From the NCBI GenBank assembly GCA_937915065.1, contig CALDMR010000157.1, positions 1-33,520 of the forward strand: a stretch of 33,520 nt of DNA, read 5' to 3'. The translations under genes and the position numbers were made by a program. This document shows positions 24,749-33,520 of this stretch, one piece after another. Each line of letters opens with the position of its first letter. The first letter of the stretch is position 1. The notes beneath the pieces were generated by a model that was not told the DNA's origin, did not search any database, and saw only the letters and a program-made list of their open reading frames with translations. This DNA comes from an uncultured Clostridia bacterium (GTDB lineage Bacteria; Bacillota; Clostridia; Oscillospirales; Oscillospiraceae).

Positions 24749-24777
24749 AATATAGAATAGCACAGGGGGGCTTTGAA
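24749..24777 (-). promoter_or_regulatory. Likely promoter of the candidate small RNA
   Basis: On the minus strand TTCAAA (24772-24777) and TATATT (24749-24754) have a 17-base spacer, which would start transcription near 24742. Confidence 0.5.
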
Positions 24778-24859
24778 TTCTTGAACGAATTTTGAAAAAA
24801 TGATGAACTTTCTGTGAACGATACATATTTGTGGAAAAAGAGGTGGATTTCGTGGAAAA

Positions 24860-24893
24860 AAGGAGAAAAGCCGCCCGCTTTAGCGGACGGCTT
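24860..24893 (-). terminator. Terminator of mgtE
   Basis: AAGCCG-CCGC pairs with GCGG-CGGCTT around a TTTA loop (24868-24892), and on the minus strand it is followed by TTTTCTCCTTTTTT. It lies 41 bases beyond the mgtE stop codon. Confidence 0.85.
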
Positions 24894-24932
24894 AACATAA
24901 TGAATTGTCATTTTTTGCAACTTTTGAAAAGG

Positions 24933-26312
24933 TCAGATTCCGAGGATCGCGGTGGCGATGCGGAAATATACCAGCAGGGACAGGGCGTCTACCACCGTGG
25001 AAATGAAGGGGCTGGCCATAACGGCGGGGTCGAGCCCCAGCTTTTCCGCCAGGATCGGCAGGCTGCAGCCCACCACTTTTGCGCACAGAACAGTGCAGAT
25101 CAGGGTCAGGCACACCACCAGGGCCACCAAAACCGTGACGGCGGGGTTCTGCATCAGCATGCGGTCGATCAGCATCATTTTTACGAAGTTGGCCGCCGCC
25201 AGGCAAATGCCGCAGATCAGGGCCACCCGGGCTTCCTTCCAAATCACATGGAAGGTGTCGCGGAAATCGATCTCTCCCAGGGAGAGGGCGCGGATCACTG
25301 CGGTGGAGGCCTGGGTGCCGGAGTTGCCGCCGGTACCGGAGAGCATGGGGATAAAGGCGGTGAGCACAGCGCAGGCCATCAGAGCGTTTTCAAAATGGGT
25401 CATGATCAGGCCGGTGAAGGTGGCTGAAAGCATCAGGATCATCAGCCAGGGCGTGCGGGCCTTGAAGGTTTCCAGCACGCCGGTTTTGAGGTAGGGCTTG
25501 TCAGAGGGCATGATGGCCGCCATCTTTTCCATATCCTCGGTGGCCTCGGCTTCCATAACATCCATGGCGTCGTCGATGGTGACGATGCCCACCAGGCGGT
25601 GCTCCTGATCCACCACGGGCATGGCGATGAAGTCGTATTTGCTCAGCATCTGGGAAACGGTTTCCTGGTCGTCCAGGGTATTCACGCTGACGATGGAGCT
25701 TTCCATAATATCGCTGATGATATCGTCCTCTTCGTGCAGCAGCAGGGTGCGCACGGAAACCAGGCCGATCAGCACCCGGCTTTCGTTGACCACATAGCAA
25801 AGGTAGATGGTTTCTTTATCCACGCCGGTGCGGCGGATGCGCTTGAACGCGTCTTCCACGGTCATGTCCGCCGTCAGGCTGACAAATTCTGTGGTCATGA
25901 TGCTGCCGGCGCTGTCTTCGGGGTATTTCATCAGTTCGTTGATGGTTCTGCGGCTTTCCGGATCGCAGTGGCGCAGGATGCGGTGCACCACGCTGGCGGG
26001 CATCTCTTCGATCACGTCCACGGTGTCGTCCAGATACATTTCCTCCAGCACTTCTTTCAGCTCCGTATCGCTGAAAGAGCGGATCAGCAGCTCCTGCTGA
26101 TCATTATCCATTTCAACAAAGGTTTCCGCCGCCAGCTCCTTGGGCAGCAAACGGAACAGCAGCGGCAGCCGGTCTTCGGAGAATTCCGAAAGCAGCAGCG
26201 CCACGTCCGCCGGTTCCATATCCACCATTTGCTCCCGCACGACGGCGTATTTTCCCTGGGCCAGCAGTTCCTCGATGAAATCCACGGCCAGATCCAGATG
26301 TTCCTTCTGCAT
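24933..26312 (-). CDS. mgtE: Magnesium transporter MgtE
   Basis: The 459-residue protein is a Mg2+ channel/transporter of the MgtE family. Order of domains: MgtE N-domain of helical repeats (about 1-125), two CBS domains (about 128-250, with DDAMDVMEAE at the end), a linking helix, and a five-span membrane domain (about 275-459) with the conserved GTGGNSGTQASTAVIRALSLGEI. The N and CBS domains close the pore when cytosolic Mg2+ is high (family knowledge). AAGGGGG lies about 8 bases before the ATG. It is preceded by an M-box riboswitch and terminator in a leader of about 350 bases. Confidence 0.96.
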   Translation of the reverse strand: MQKEHLDLAVDFIEELLAQGKYAVVREQMVDMEPADVALLLSEFSEDRLPLLFRLLPKELAAETFVEMDNDQQELLIRSFSDTELKEVLEEMYLDDTVDVIEEMPASVVHRILRHCDPESRRTINELMKYPEDSAGSIMTTEFVSLTADMTVEDAFKRIRRTGVDKETIYLCYVVNESRVLIGLVSVRTLLLHEEDDIISDIMESSIVSVNTLDDQETVSQMLSKYDFIAMPVVDQEHRLVGIVTIDDAMDVMEAEATEDMEKMAAIMPSDKPYLKTGVLETFKARTPWLMILMLSATFTGLIMTHFENALMACAVLTAFIPMLSGTGGNSGTQASTAVIRALSLGEIDFRDTFHVIWKEARVALICGICLAAANFVKMMLIDRMLMQNPAVTVLVALVVCLTLICTVLCAKVVGCSLPILAEKLGLDPAVMASPFISTVVDALSLLVYFRIATAILGI

Positions 26313-26408
26313 GGGTAATACCCCCTTTCTGCATATCGATCCCGTTCAACATGGGGTAGTATGGGCCGCCGGGGGCTAAAACTTGCGGGCAGAAGACGGC
26401 CCGGGCAG

Positions 26409-26464
26409 TAAAAAATCCCTCCGGCAAAACCAGAAAATCATCCGGCAGTGCAATCGGAGGGGGA
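26409..26464 (-). terminator. Riboswitch-controlled terminator in the mgtE leader
   Basis: On the minus strand TCCCCCTCCG pairs with CGGAGGGA and is followed by six T residues (complement of 26410-26415). It lies between the M-box core and the mgtE start, about 100 bases before the ATG, and is the likely expression platform. Confidence 0.8.
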
Positions 26465-26511
26465 GATGCGTTTAACGCCTCCGCAGGCGATGCTGCGCAG
26501 ACCAGGCGTCC

Positions 26512-26662
26512 ACCGTTCGAGCTTCAGCATCCCAGGGCGGTGGTATTGTATTAAGAAATGCCTTGGATTCGACATCTCCTGCTGACCATCTGACAGTGTC
26601 TCCACTGCTGCGCGGCAACAATCCGTATCCCTGAGGTAGCCTTGCCTACCGGAATGATATTC
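26512..26662 (-). promoter_or_regulatory. M-box (ykoK) magnesium riboswitch
   Basis: Read on the minus strand, the leader contains GTAGGCAAGGCTACC then GGGATACGG, later TTCTTAATACAAT and at the end GGGATGCTGAAGCTC. These match, in order, conserved parts of the M-box aptamer as I remember it (AGGUGAGGCUCCU…AUACG…UUUAAUACAAU…GUGCUAAAGCUC). M-box RNAs bind Mg2+ and shut off Mg2+ transporter genes. Here the downstream gene is mgtE and a terminator follows, so high Mg2+ should favour termination. Identity comes from remembered consensus plus gene context; a covariance-model search was not run. Confidence 0.85.
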
Positions 26663-26687
26663 TTTTCAGACAATATGTCCATTGCCT

Positions 26688-26716
26688 ATACTATGCTAAT
26701 CCACAGGGACTGTCAA
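26688..26716 (-). promoter_or_regulatory. Promoter of the M-box/mgtE transcript
   Basis: On the minus strand a perfect TTGACA (26711-26716) and TAGTAT (26688-26693) are spaced by 17 bases, about 25 bases before the start of the M-box core. Confidence 0.88.
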
Positions 26717-26810
26717 GTTTTTTCGGGAAACTTCTGCGCGCCCGGCGGCGGTTTTTTCCGGGGGCGGCGCAGGGATTTTGCAAAAAAACTGTGAATTTCT
26801 GCGGTTTTAT

Positions 26811-26840
26811 TTGCCTGAATGGGGCGGTTTATGCTATACT
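26811..26840 (+). promoter_or_regulatory. Promoter of pyrE
   Basis: TTGCCT (26811-26816) and an extended -10 TGCTATACT (TATACT at 26835-26840) are spaced by 18 bases. The leader to the pyrE ATG is about 68 bases and I see no attenuator in it. Confidence 0.8.
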
Positions 26841-26914
26841 CTATGATTGAATTAGTATGAAGTGAAAAATGGCTGGTTTTGCCGGCTGAAGAAATACAGA
26901 GGAGGAATACCCCT

Positions 26915-27586
26915 ATGACTTATCAGGAAGAATTTATTCGTTTCATGGTCGATTCCGGCGTGCTGACCTTTGGCGATTTTGTCACCAAGAGCGGCCGCAA
27001 GACGCCCTATTTCGTCAACACCGGAAACTATAAGACCGGCGCCCAGGCGGCCCGCCTCGGCGATTACTACGCTGCCTGCATCCAGGAGAATATGCCCGAG
27101 GGCATCGATGCCCTGTTCGGCCCCGCTTACAAGGGCATCCCCCTGGTGACCACTGCTTCTGCATCCCTGTTCCGCAATTACGGCCGCGACCTGCCCTACT
27201 GCTTCAACCGCAAGGAAGCCAAGGATCACGGCGAGGGCGGCAGCATGGTGGGCTACAAGCCCAAGGACGGCGACCGCATTGCCATCGTGGAAGATGTGGT
27301 CACCGCCGGCACCGCCGTACGCGAGAGCATCGAGTTCTTCAAGAGCGTGGCCGATGTGAAGATCGTGGCCCTGTTTGTGTCGGTGGACCGCATGGAGCGG
27401 GGCACCGGCGTGCAGACCACGCTGAACGAACTGCGGGAGCAGTACGGCATCCAGGTCTACCCCATCGTCACTGTGCGCCAGGTGATCGATATGCTGTACA
27501 ACAAAGAGGTGGACGGAAAGGTCATCATTGACGATGCCATGAAAGCCCGCATGGAAGCTTATCTGGCAGAATACGGCGGGAAATAA
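26915..27586 (+). CDS. pyrE: Orotate phosphoribosyltransferase
   Basis: PyrE attaches orotate to PRPP to make orotidine monophosphate in pyrimidine synthesis. The 223-residue protein has the PRPP-binding motif IAIVEDVVTAGTAV at about residues 122-135, the flexible catalytic loop (RKEAKDHGEGG, about 99-109) and FVTKSGRKTPYFVN near 22-35. The ATG at 26915 is chosen because GAGGAGG lies 8 bases upstream and the family alignment starts there. It stands apart from other pyr genes and heads a run of DNA-repair genes beginning 16 bases downstream. Confidence 0.95.
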   Translation: MTYQEEFIRFMVDSGVLTFGDFVTKSGRKTPYFVNTGNYKTGAQAARLGDYYAACIQENMPEGIDALFGPAYKGIPLVTTASASLFRNYGRDLPYCFNRKEAKDHGEGGSMVGYKPKDGDRIAIVEDVVTAGTAVRESIEFFKSVADVKIVALFVSVDRMERGTGVQTTLNELREQYGIQVYPIVTVRQVIDMLYNKEVDGKVIIDDAMKARMEAYLAEYGGK

Positions 27587-27601
27587 GGAGCGCCGGCAAG
27601 G

Positions 27602-28306
27602 GTGGAGAAGAAGGAGAATCTCCATGCGGGGCACCGCCGCCGGAAGAAGGAACAATTCCTGAAATACGGTCTGGATGCCTTTGCGCCCCATGAAGCGCTG
27701 GAATTGCTGCTGTTTTATGCCATTCCCCGGGTAGATACCAACGCCCTGGCCCATGCGCTGCTCACCCGATTCGGCAGCCTGGACGGCGTGTTCAAGGCGC
27801 CGGTGGAGGAGCTGTGCCGGGTGGAGGGCATCGGAGAAAATGCGGCCCTGCTGCTGCGCCTGGTGCCCCAGATCTACCGGCGCAGTCAGACGGAGCTGGA
27901 CAAACCGGGACAGGCCATCAGAACATCGGATGAAGCCGGCGCATTTTTCAAGAAATATTTTTGGAGCGAGCGCAACGAGCTTTTGCTGGAGTTGTGCCTG
28001 GACGGGAAGTTCCGCCTGCTGGCCTGGCATAAGCTGAGCGAAGGCGGCGCCGGCGGCAGCGCCTTCAATGTGCGCGACGCGGTGCGGTTCGCCCTGGCGG
28101 ACAACGCGATGTTTGTCTACCTGGCCCACAACCATCCCAGCGGCCTGGCGCTGCCCTCCGAGGCAGACTGCCAAGCCACGATGGCCGTGGAAACAGGCCT
28201 GCGCACCATGGGGATCCGCCTGCTGGATCATATCATTGTGGCGGAAAACGATTATACCTCCATGGCGGACAGCGGTCTGCTGAGCGGCGGAGAAAGATTG
28301 ATTTGA
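27602..28306 (+). CDS. radC: RadC/JAB-domain DNA repair-type protein
   Basis: The 234-residue protein has an N-terminal helix-hairpin-helix region (about residues 25-85, with VEGIGENAALLLRL) and a C-terminal JAB/MPN domain with the metal motif HNHPSGLALPSEAD, that is H176-x-H178…D189. Despite the name, RadC proteins have no proven repair role; the domain suggests a metallo-hydrolase. The start is GTG at 27602 with AAGGAG about 11 bases upstream. It follows pyrE by 15 bases and precedes ybaK by 15 bases, so they are probably co-transcribed. Confidence 0.92.
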   Translation: MEKKENLHAGHRRRKKEQFLKYGLDAFAPHEALELLLFYAIPRVDTNALAHALLTRFGSLDGVFKAPVEELCRVEGIGENAALLLRLVPQIYRRSQTELDKPGQAIRTSDEAGAFFKKYFWSERNELLLELCLDGKFRLLAWHKLSEGGAGGSAFNVRDAVRFALADNAMFVYLAHNHPSGLALPSEADCQATMAVETGLRTMGIRLLDHIIVAENDYTSMADSGLLSGGERLI

Positions 28307-28321
28307 GGCGAGGACAGGAAT

Positions 28322-28816
28322 ATGGCAAAATCGGCGGAGAATAAGACGAATGTGATGCGCATTCTGGAGCAGAAGAAGATCGCCTACACCGCCCACACCT
28401 ATCCCCACGGGGAGGGTGTGGCGGTGGACGGCGTCACCGTGGCCCAAAGTATGGGGCAGGATCCGGGGCGGGTATTCAAAACCCTGGTGACCCAGGGGGC
28501 TTCGAAAACCTATTATGTGTTTGATGTGCCGGTGGCTGCCGCGCTGGATTTGAAAAAGGCGGCAAAGGCGGTGGGGGAGAAGTCGGTGGCCATGCTGCCG
28601 GCCAAGGATCTGCTGCCCCTGACGGGCTATGTCCATGGCGGATGCAGCCCCATCGGCATGAAAAAGCAGTTCCGCACGGTGCTCCACGCATCGGCTTTGG
28701 AGTATGAAACGATCATTGTCTCCGGCGGCAGGATCGGCGCCCAGGTGGAATTGTCCCCCGGGGATCTGCTGTCGCTGGTGCGCGGCGCTGCGGCGGATGT
28801 GATCGTGGAAGCATAA
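28322..28816 (+). CDS. ybaK: Cys-tRNA(Pro)/aminoacyl-tRNA deacylase, YbaK/EbsC type
   Basis: The 164-residue protein is of the YbaK family, which removes cysteine wrongly loaded on tRNA-Pro. Visible landmarks are NVMRILEQKKIAY at the start, VFKTLVTQG near residue 50, the strand YYVFDVPVAAALDLKKAAKA near 62-81 with the substrate lysine after it, and GGCSPIGMKKQF near 103-114. Length is as usual. It acts in the cytoplasm with ProRS. It sits between radC and uvrA, 40 bases before the latter. Confidence 0.93.
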   Translation: MAKSAENKTNVMRILEQKKIAYTAHTYPHGEGVAVDGVTVAQSMGQDPGRVFKTLVTQGASKTYYVFDVPVAAALDLKKAAKAVGEKSVAMLPAKDLLPLTGYVHGGCSPIGMKKQFRTVLHASALEYETIIVSGGRIGAQVELSPGDLLSLVRGAAADVIVEA

Positions 28817-28856
28817 GCAGATATTTTTTGAAAAGACAGTCGAGGAATCGAAATTC

Positions 28857-31685
<2,829 letters not shown>

Positions 31686-31707
31686 GAATGCTGCGGCGGA
31701 AGAGCGC

Positions 31708-31753
31708 GGAAAGCCCCTTTTCTGCATAGACTGGAGCAGAAAGGGGGCTTTCC
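31708..31753 (+). promoter_or_regulatory. Hairpin covering the ribosome binding site of the next gene
   Basis: An 18-bp stem pairs 31708-31725 with 31736-31753 (one G-T pair) around a 10-base loop. The right arm contains AAGGGGG, the ribosome binding site of the gene starting at 31755, and the ATG comes one base after the stem. There is no T-run, so it is not a classical terminator. Confidence 0.75.
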
Positions 31754-31754
31754 C

Positions 31755-32105
31755 ATGATGGAAGTGCTGCAGCAGGGCCTGGTGGCCTTTTTTGCGGCGG
31801 TGGGCATTGCCTGGGCCGTCTGGACGGCGGCGGGCGCAATCTTCCTGTCAAAGCAGGAACGGATGGAACCCTGCGTGGTTCTGATCCCGGCGGCGGGGGA
31901 TGCGCCCGCCCTGGAAGAAACGGTGGCGCAGCTGCAATGGGTCAGGATGGGCGGACGGAAATTCGACCGGATTCTGATTGCCGACTGCGGCCTGGACGGC
32001 GCGGCGCGGGAACGGGCCGGGGCGCTGTGCCGGCGCAGCGCCGGCGTGGTGCTGTGCGCCATGGACGATGTGCCGGAGCGGCTGCATAGAAATACGATGG
32101 ACTGA
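31755..32105 (+). CDS. Small membrane-anchored protein with a glycosyltransferase-like fold fragment
   Basis: I do not recognise a named family in this 116-residue protein. It has one N-terminal hydrophobic span (about residues 9-29), then a segment (CVVLIPAAGDAPALEETVAQL…FDRILIADCGLDGAARERA) that follows the first beta-alpha-beta unit of GT-A glycosyltransferases, including the place where DDGS would stand (here ADCGLD). It ends before any catalytic region, so it is unlikely to be an active transferase. It starts after the hairpin that covers its ribosome binding site and precedes recD2 by 17 bases. Confidence 0.7.
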   Translation: MMEVLQQGLVAFFAAVGIAWAVWTAAGAIFLSKQERMEPCVVLIPAAGDAPALEETVAQLQWVRMGGRKFDRILIADCGLDGAARERAGALCRRSAGVVLCAMDDVPERLHRNTMD

Positions 32106-32122
32106 CAAAGGAGGACGGGACG

Positions 32123-33520
32123 ATGGCAGGGGAACGCTGCACCATAGACGGTACGGTCAACAGCTTGATTTTTCAAAATGAAGAGAATGGCTACACTGTG
32201 CTGCGCCTGGACACCACGGATGGGGAACAGATTACTGTGGTGGGGTGCATCCCCTGCGCCGCCCCCGGCGAGGAGCTGATCGTTACCGGCGAGTGGAAGC
32301 ATCATCCCGTCCACGGCGCCCAGATCCAGGCGGAAACGGTGGAGCGCTATATGCCCCGCACGGAGAGTGCCATTTTGAGCTACCTCTCTTCCGGCGTGGT
32401 CAAGGGCGTGGGGCCTGCCACGGCCCAGCTGCTGGTGCAGCGCTTCGGCGAGGAAACGCTGGATGTGCTGGAGCTGGAGCCGGAGCGGATGACCACGCTG
32501 AAAGGCATCACCGCCCGCAAGGCCCAGGAGATTGCGGGCAGCTTCCGCTATCAGGCCGGTATGCGGCGGCTGATGGAATTTCTTGCCCGCAACGATCTGC
32601 CCACGGCCCTGGCCATCAAACTGTATCAGCGCTATGGGGACAGGGCTTCGGAAACGGTGCGGAGCAATCCCTATCTGCTGTGTGAAGAAGCCTTCGGTGT
32701 GTCCTTTGGCGCGGCGGATGCCATTGCCCTGGCCGACGGTGCGGCGGCAGATAGTCCTGCCCGGGTGGAAGCGGCGGTCTTATTTACGCTGGCCCATAAT
32801 ATGAATAATGGGCATGTGTTTTTGCCGCGGCCCAAGTTGACGGCGGCGGCCGCCGCCATGCTGGAGCTGCCGGAGGACACGGCGGAAATTGCTGTGGACG
32901 CGCTGGTCGGGGCGGGGAAGCTGGTGGAGGACGGCGTAGCCAATGTGCAGGCCTGCTATCTGGCAAGGCTGTATGAAGCGGAAACCGCCGTGTGCGCCCG
33001 GATTTTGCGCATGTGCGAGGGAGACGCGGATCAGGGGCGGAATGTGGAGCGCATTGTGGATGAGATCCAGGCGGAGCAGGAGCTCGTTTATGCGCCGGAG
33101 CAGCGCATGGCGGTGTCTCAGGCAGCCCGATCCGGCGTTTTCCTGCTCACCGGCGGCCCCGGCACCGGAAAAACCACCTGTGTGCGGGGAATTGTGGCGG
33201 TGCTGGAGCGCATGGGCTACGAAATCGCCCTGACGGCGCCCACGGGCCGGGCAGCCAAACGGTTGGGCGAAGCCTGCGGCCGGGAGGCGCAGACGATTCA
33301 CCGCATGCTGGGCATGAGCTATAACGAAGAGCTGGGCGAAGTGACATTTTCAAAAAATGAAAAGGAACCGCTGCAGGTGGATGCGGTCATTGTGGATGAA
33401 ATGTCCATGGTGGATCTGCCCCTGATGCAGGCTTTGCTGGCGGCCCTGCGGCCGGGATGCCGCCTGGTGATGGTGGGCGATGCGGATCAGCTGCCCTCTG
33501 TGGGGCCGGGCAATGTGTTT
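32123..33520 (+). CDS. recD2: RecD2-type ATP-dependent DNA helicase (cut by window end)
   Basis: The 466 visible residues are the N-terminal part of a RecD-like superfamily 1 helicase of the RecD2 group (about 730-750 residues when complete). The N-terminal GTVNSLIFQNEENGYTVLRL and the helix-hairpin-helix region (GVVKGVGPATAQLLVQRFGE, about 92-111; LKGITARKAQEIA) are typical of RecD2 and missing in RecD of RecBCD. Walker A GGPGTGKTT is at 344-352 and the DEMSMVD motif near 423-429. AAGGAGG lies 6-7 bases before the ATG. The frame is open to the window end. It unwinds DNA 5' to 3'; its biological role in Firmicutes is linked to replication and repair (family knowledge). Confidence 0.93.
   Translation, partial: MAGERCTIDGTVNSLIFQNEENGYTVLRLDTTDGEQITVVGCIPCAAPGEELIVTGEWKHHPVHGAQIQAETVERYMPRTESAILSYLSSGVVKGVGPATAQLLVQRFGEETLDVLELEPERMTTLKGITARKAQEIAGSFRYQAGMRRLMEFLARNDLPTALAIKLYQRYGDRASETVRSNPYLLCEEAFGVSFGAADAIALADGAAADSPARVEAAVLFTLAHNMNNGHVFLPRPKLTAAAAAMLELPEDTAEIAVDALVGAGKLVEDGVANVQACYLARLYEAETAVCARILRMCEGDADQGRNVERIVDEIQAEQELVYAPEQRMAVSQAARSGVFLLTGGPGTGKTTCVRGIVAVLERMGYEIALTAPTGRAAKRLGEACGREAQTIHRMLGMSYNEELGEVTFSKNEKEPLQVDAVIVDEMSMVDLPLMQALLAALRPGCRLVMVGDADQLPSVGPGNVF

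Larger units (their letters stand above)
24508..24932. other. Intergenic region between argD and mgtE (convergent)
   Basis: This 425-base gap contains the argD terminator hairpin, a candidate minus-strand small RNA (24581-24743) with promoter and terminator, an AT-rich stretch (about 24710-24860) and the mgtE terminator. Short open frames on the minus strand at 24656-24920 have no ribosome binding site or composition that would support coding. Confidence 0.75.
26313..26914. other. Intergenic region between mgtE and pyrE (divergent)
   Basis: About 600 bases without a protein gene hold the mgtE leader with terminator and M-box (26409-26662), the mgtE promoter (26688-26716) and the pyrE promoter (26811-26840). 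The remaining stretch 26717-26810 shows nothing I can name. Confidence 0.85.

Noticed and set aside
24656..24920. Minus-strand open frames of 73-80 residues in the argD-mgtE gap
   Set aside because: No ribosome binding site, odd composition rich in Phe/Ser from AT-rich DNA, and they overlap the candidate sRNA promoter and hairpins.

Overview
The window looks like a chromosomal segment of a moderately GC-rich, low-GC-phylum Gram-positive (Bacillota, class Clostridia, most likely an Oscillospirales/Ruminococcaceae-type gut bacterium). This is inferred from strong GGAGG ribosome binding sites, the lipoprotein signal on the ABC binding protein, an M-box upstream of mgtE, and typical clostridial families (GGGtGRT, DUF1540, DUF4179 with an ECF sigma factor, RecD2). 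I cannot place it to genus from sequence reading alone.

Layout. 1-2350 (minus): a polar amino-acid ABC importer (binding protein, permease, ATPase). 2748-2836 (plus): tRNA-Ser(CGA) with its own promoter and terminator. 2929-4470: an orphan OmpR-type response regulator beside an AT-rich island holding a 3'-truncated tyrosine recombinase fused by deletion to a 5'-truncated small membrane protein, with a 52-bp inverted repeat. 4529-6237 (minus): a NifU-like/GGGtGRT pair of unknown role. 6399-6710: a DUF1294 membrane protein. 6872-8266 (plus): asnS, whose last 41 bp occur three times around two identical hairpin-rich spacers, giving a perfect 228-bp tandem repeat. 8795-12300: a degenerate MoaE-like protein, a DUF4230 protein, an ECF sigma/DUF4179 anti-sigma pair and a zinc-dependent phospholipase C-like protein. 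12503-15609 (minus): an operon of a COG2509-type FAD protein, a D-2-hydroxyacid dehydrogenase and an unknown protein. 15779-16533: a TauE/SafE exporter split in two halves. 16640-16810: a 56-residue Cys-rich DUF1540 protein.

17219-24507 (plus) is an arginine operon, argG-argH-argC-argJ-argB-argD. It covers the acetyl cycle from glutamate to acetylornithine/ornithine (argJ recycling) plus the last two steps to arginine; argF is not in the window. Three ArgR-box-like sites lie upstream. ArgG carries an unusual Lys/Ala-rich C-terminal tail. Downstream, 24581-24743 (minus) looks like an independent small RNA with promoter, hairpins, a pyrimidine-rich segment and a strong terminator.

24933-26312 (minus) is mgtE under an M-box magnesium riboswitch with a transcription terminator. 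Divergent to it runs a plus-strand run of pyrE, radC, ybaK, uvrA, a small membrane protein with a hairpin over its ribosome binding site, and recD2, which is cut by the window end. Candidates for undescribed biology are the asnS-end repeat, the small RNA, the ArgG tail, the palindrome at the recombinase remnant, and the NifU-like/GGGtGRT pair.
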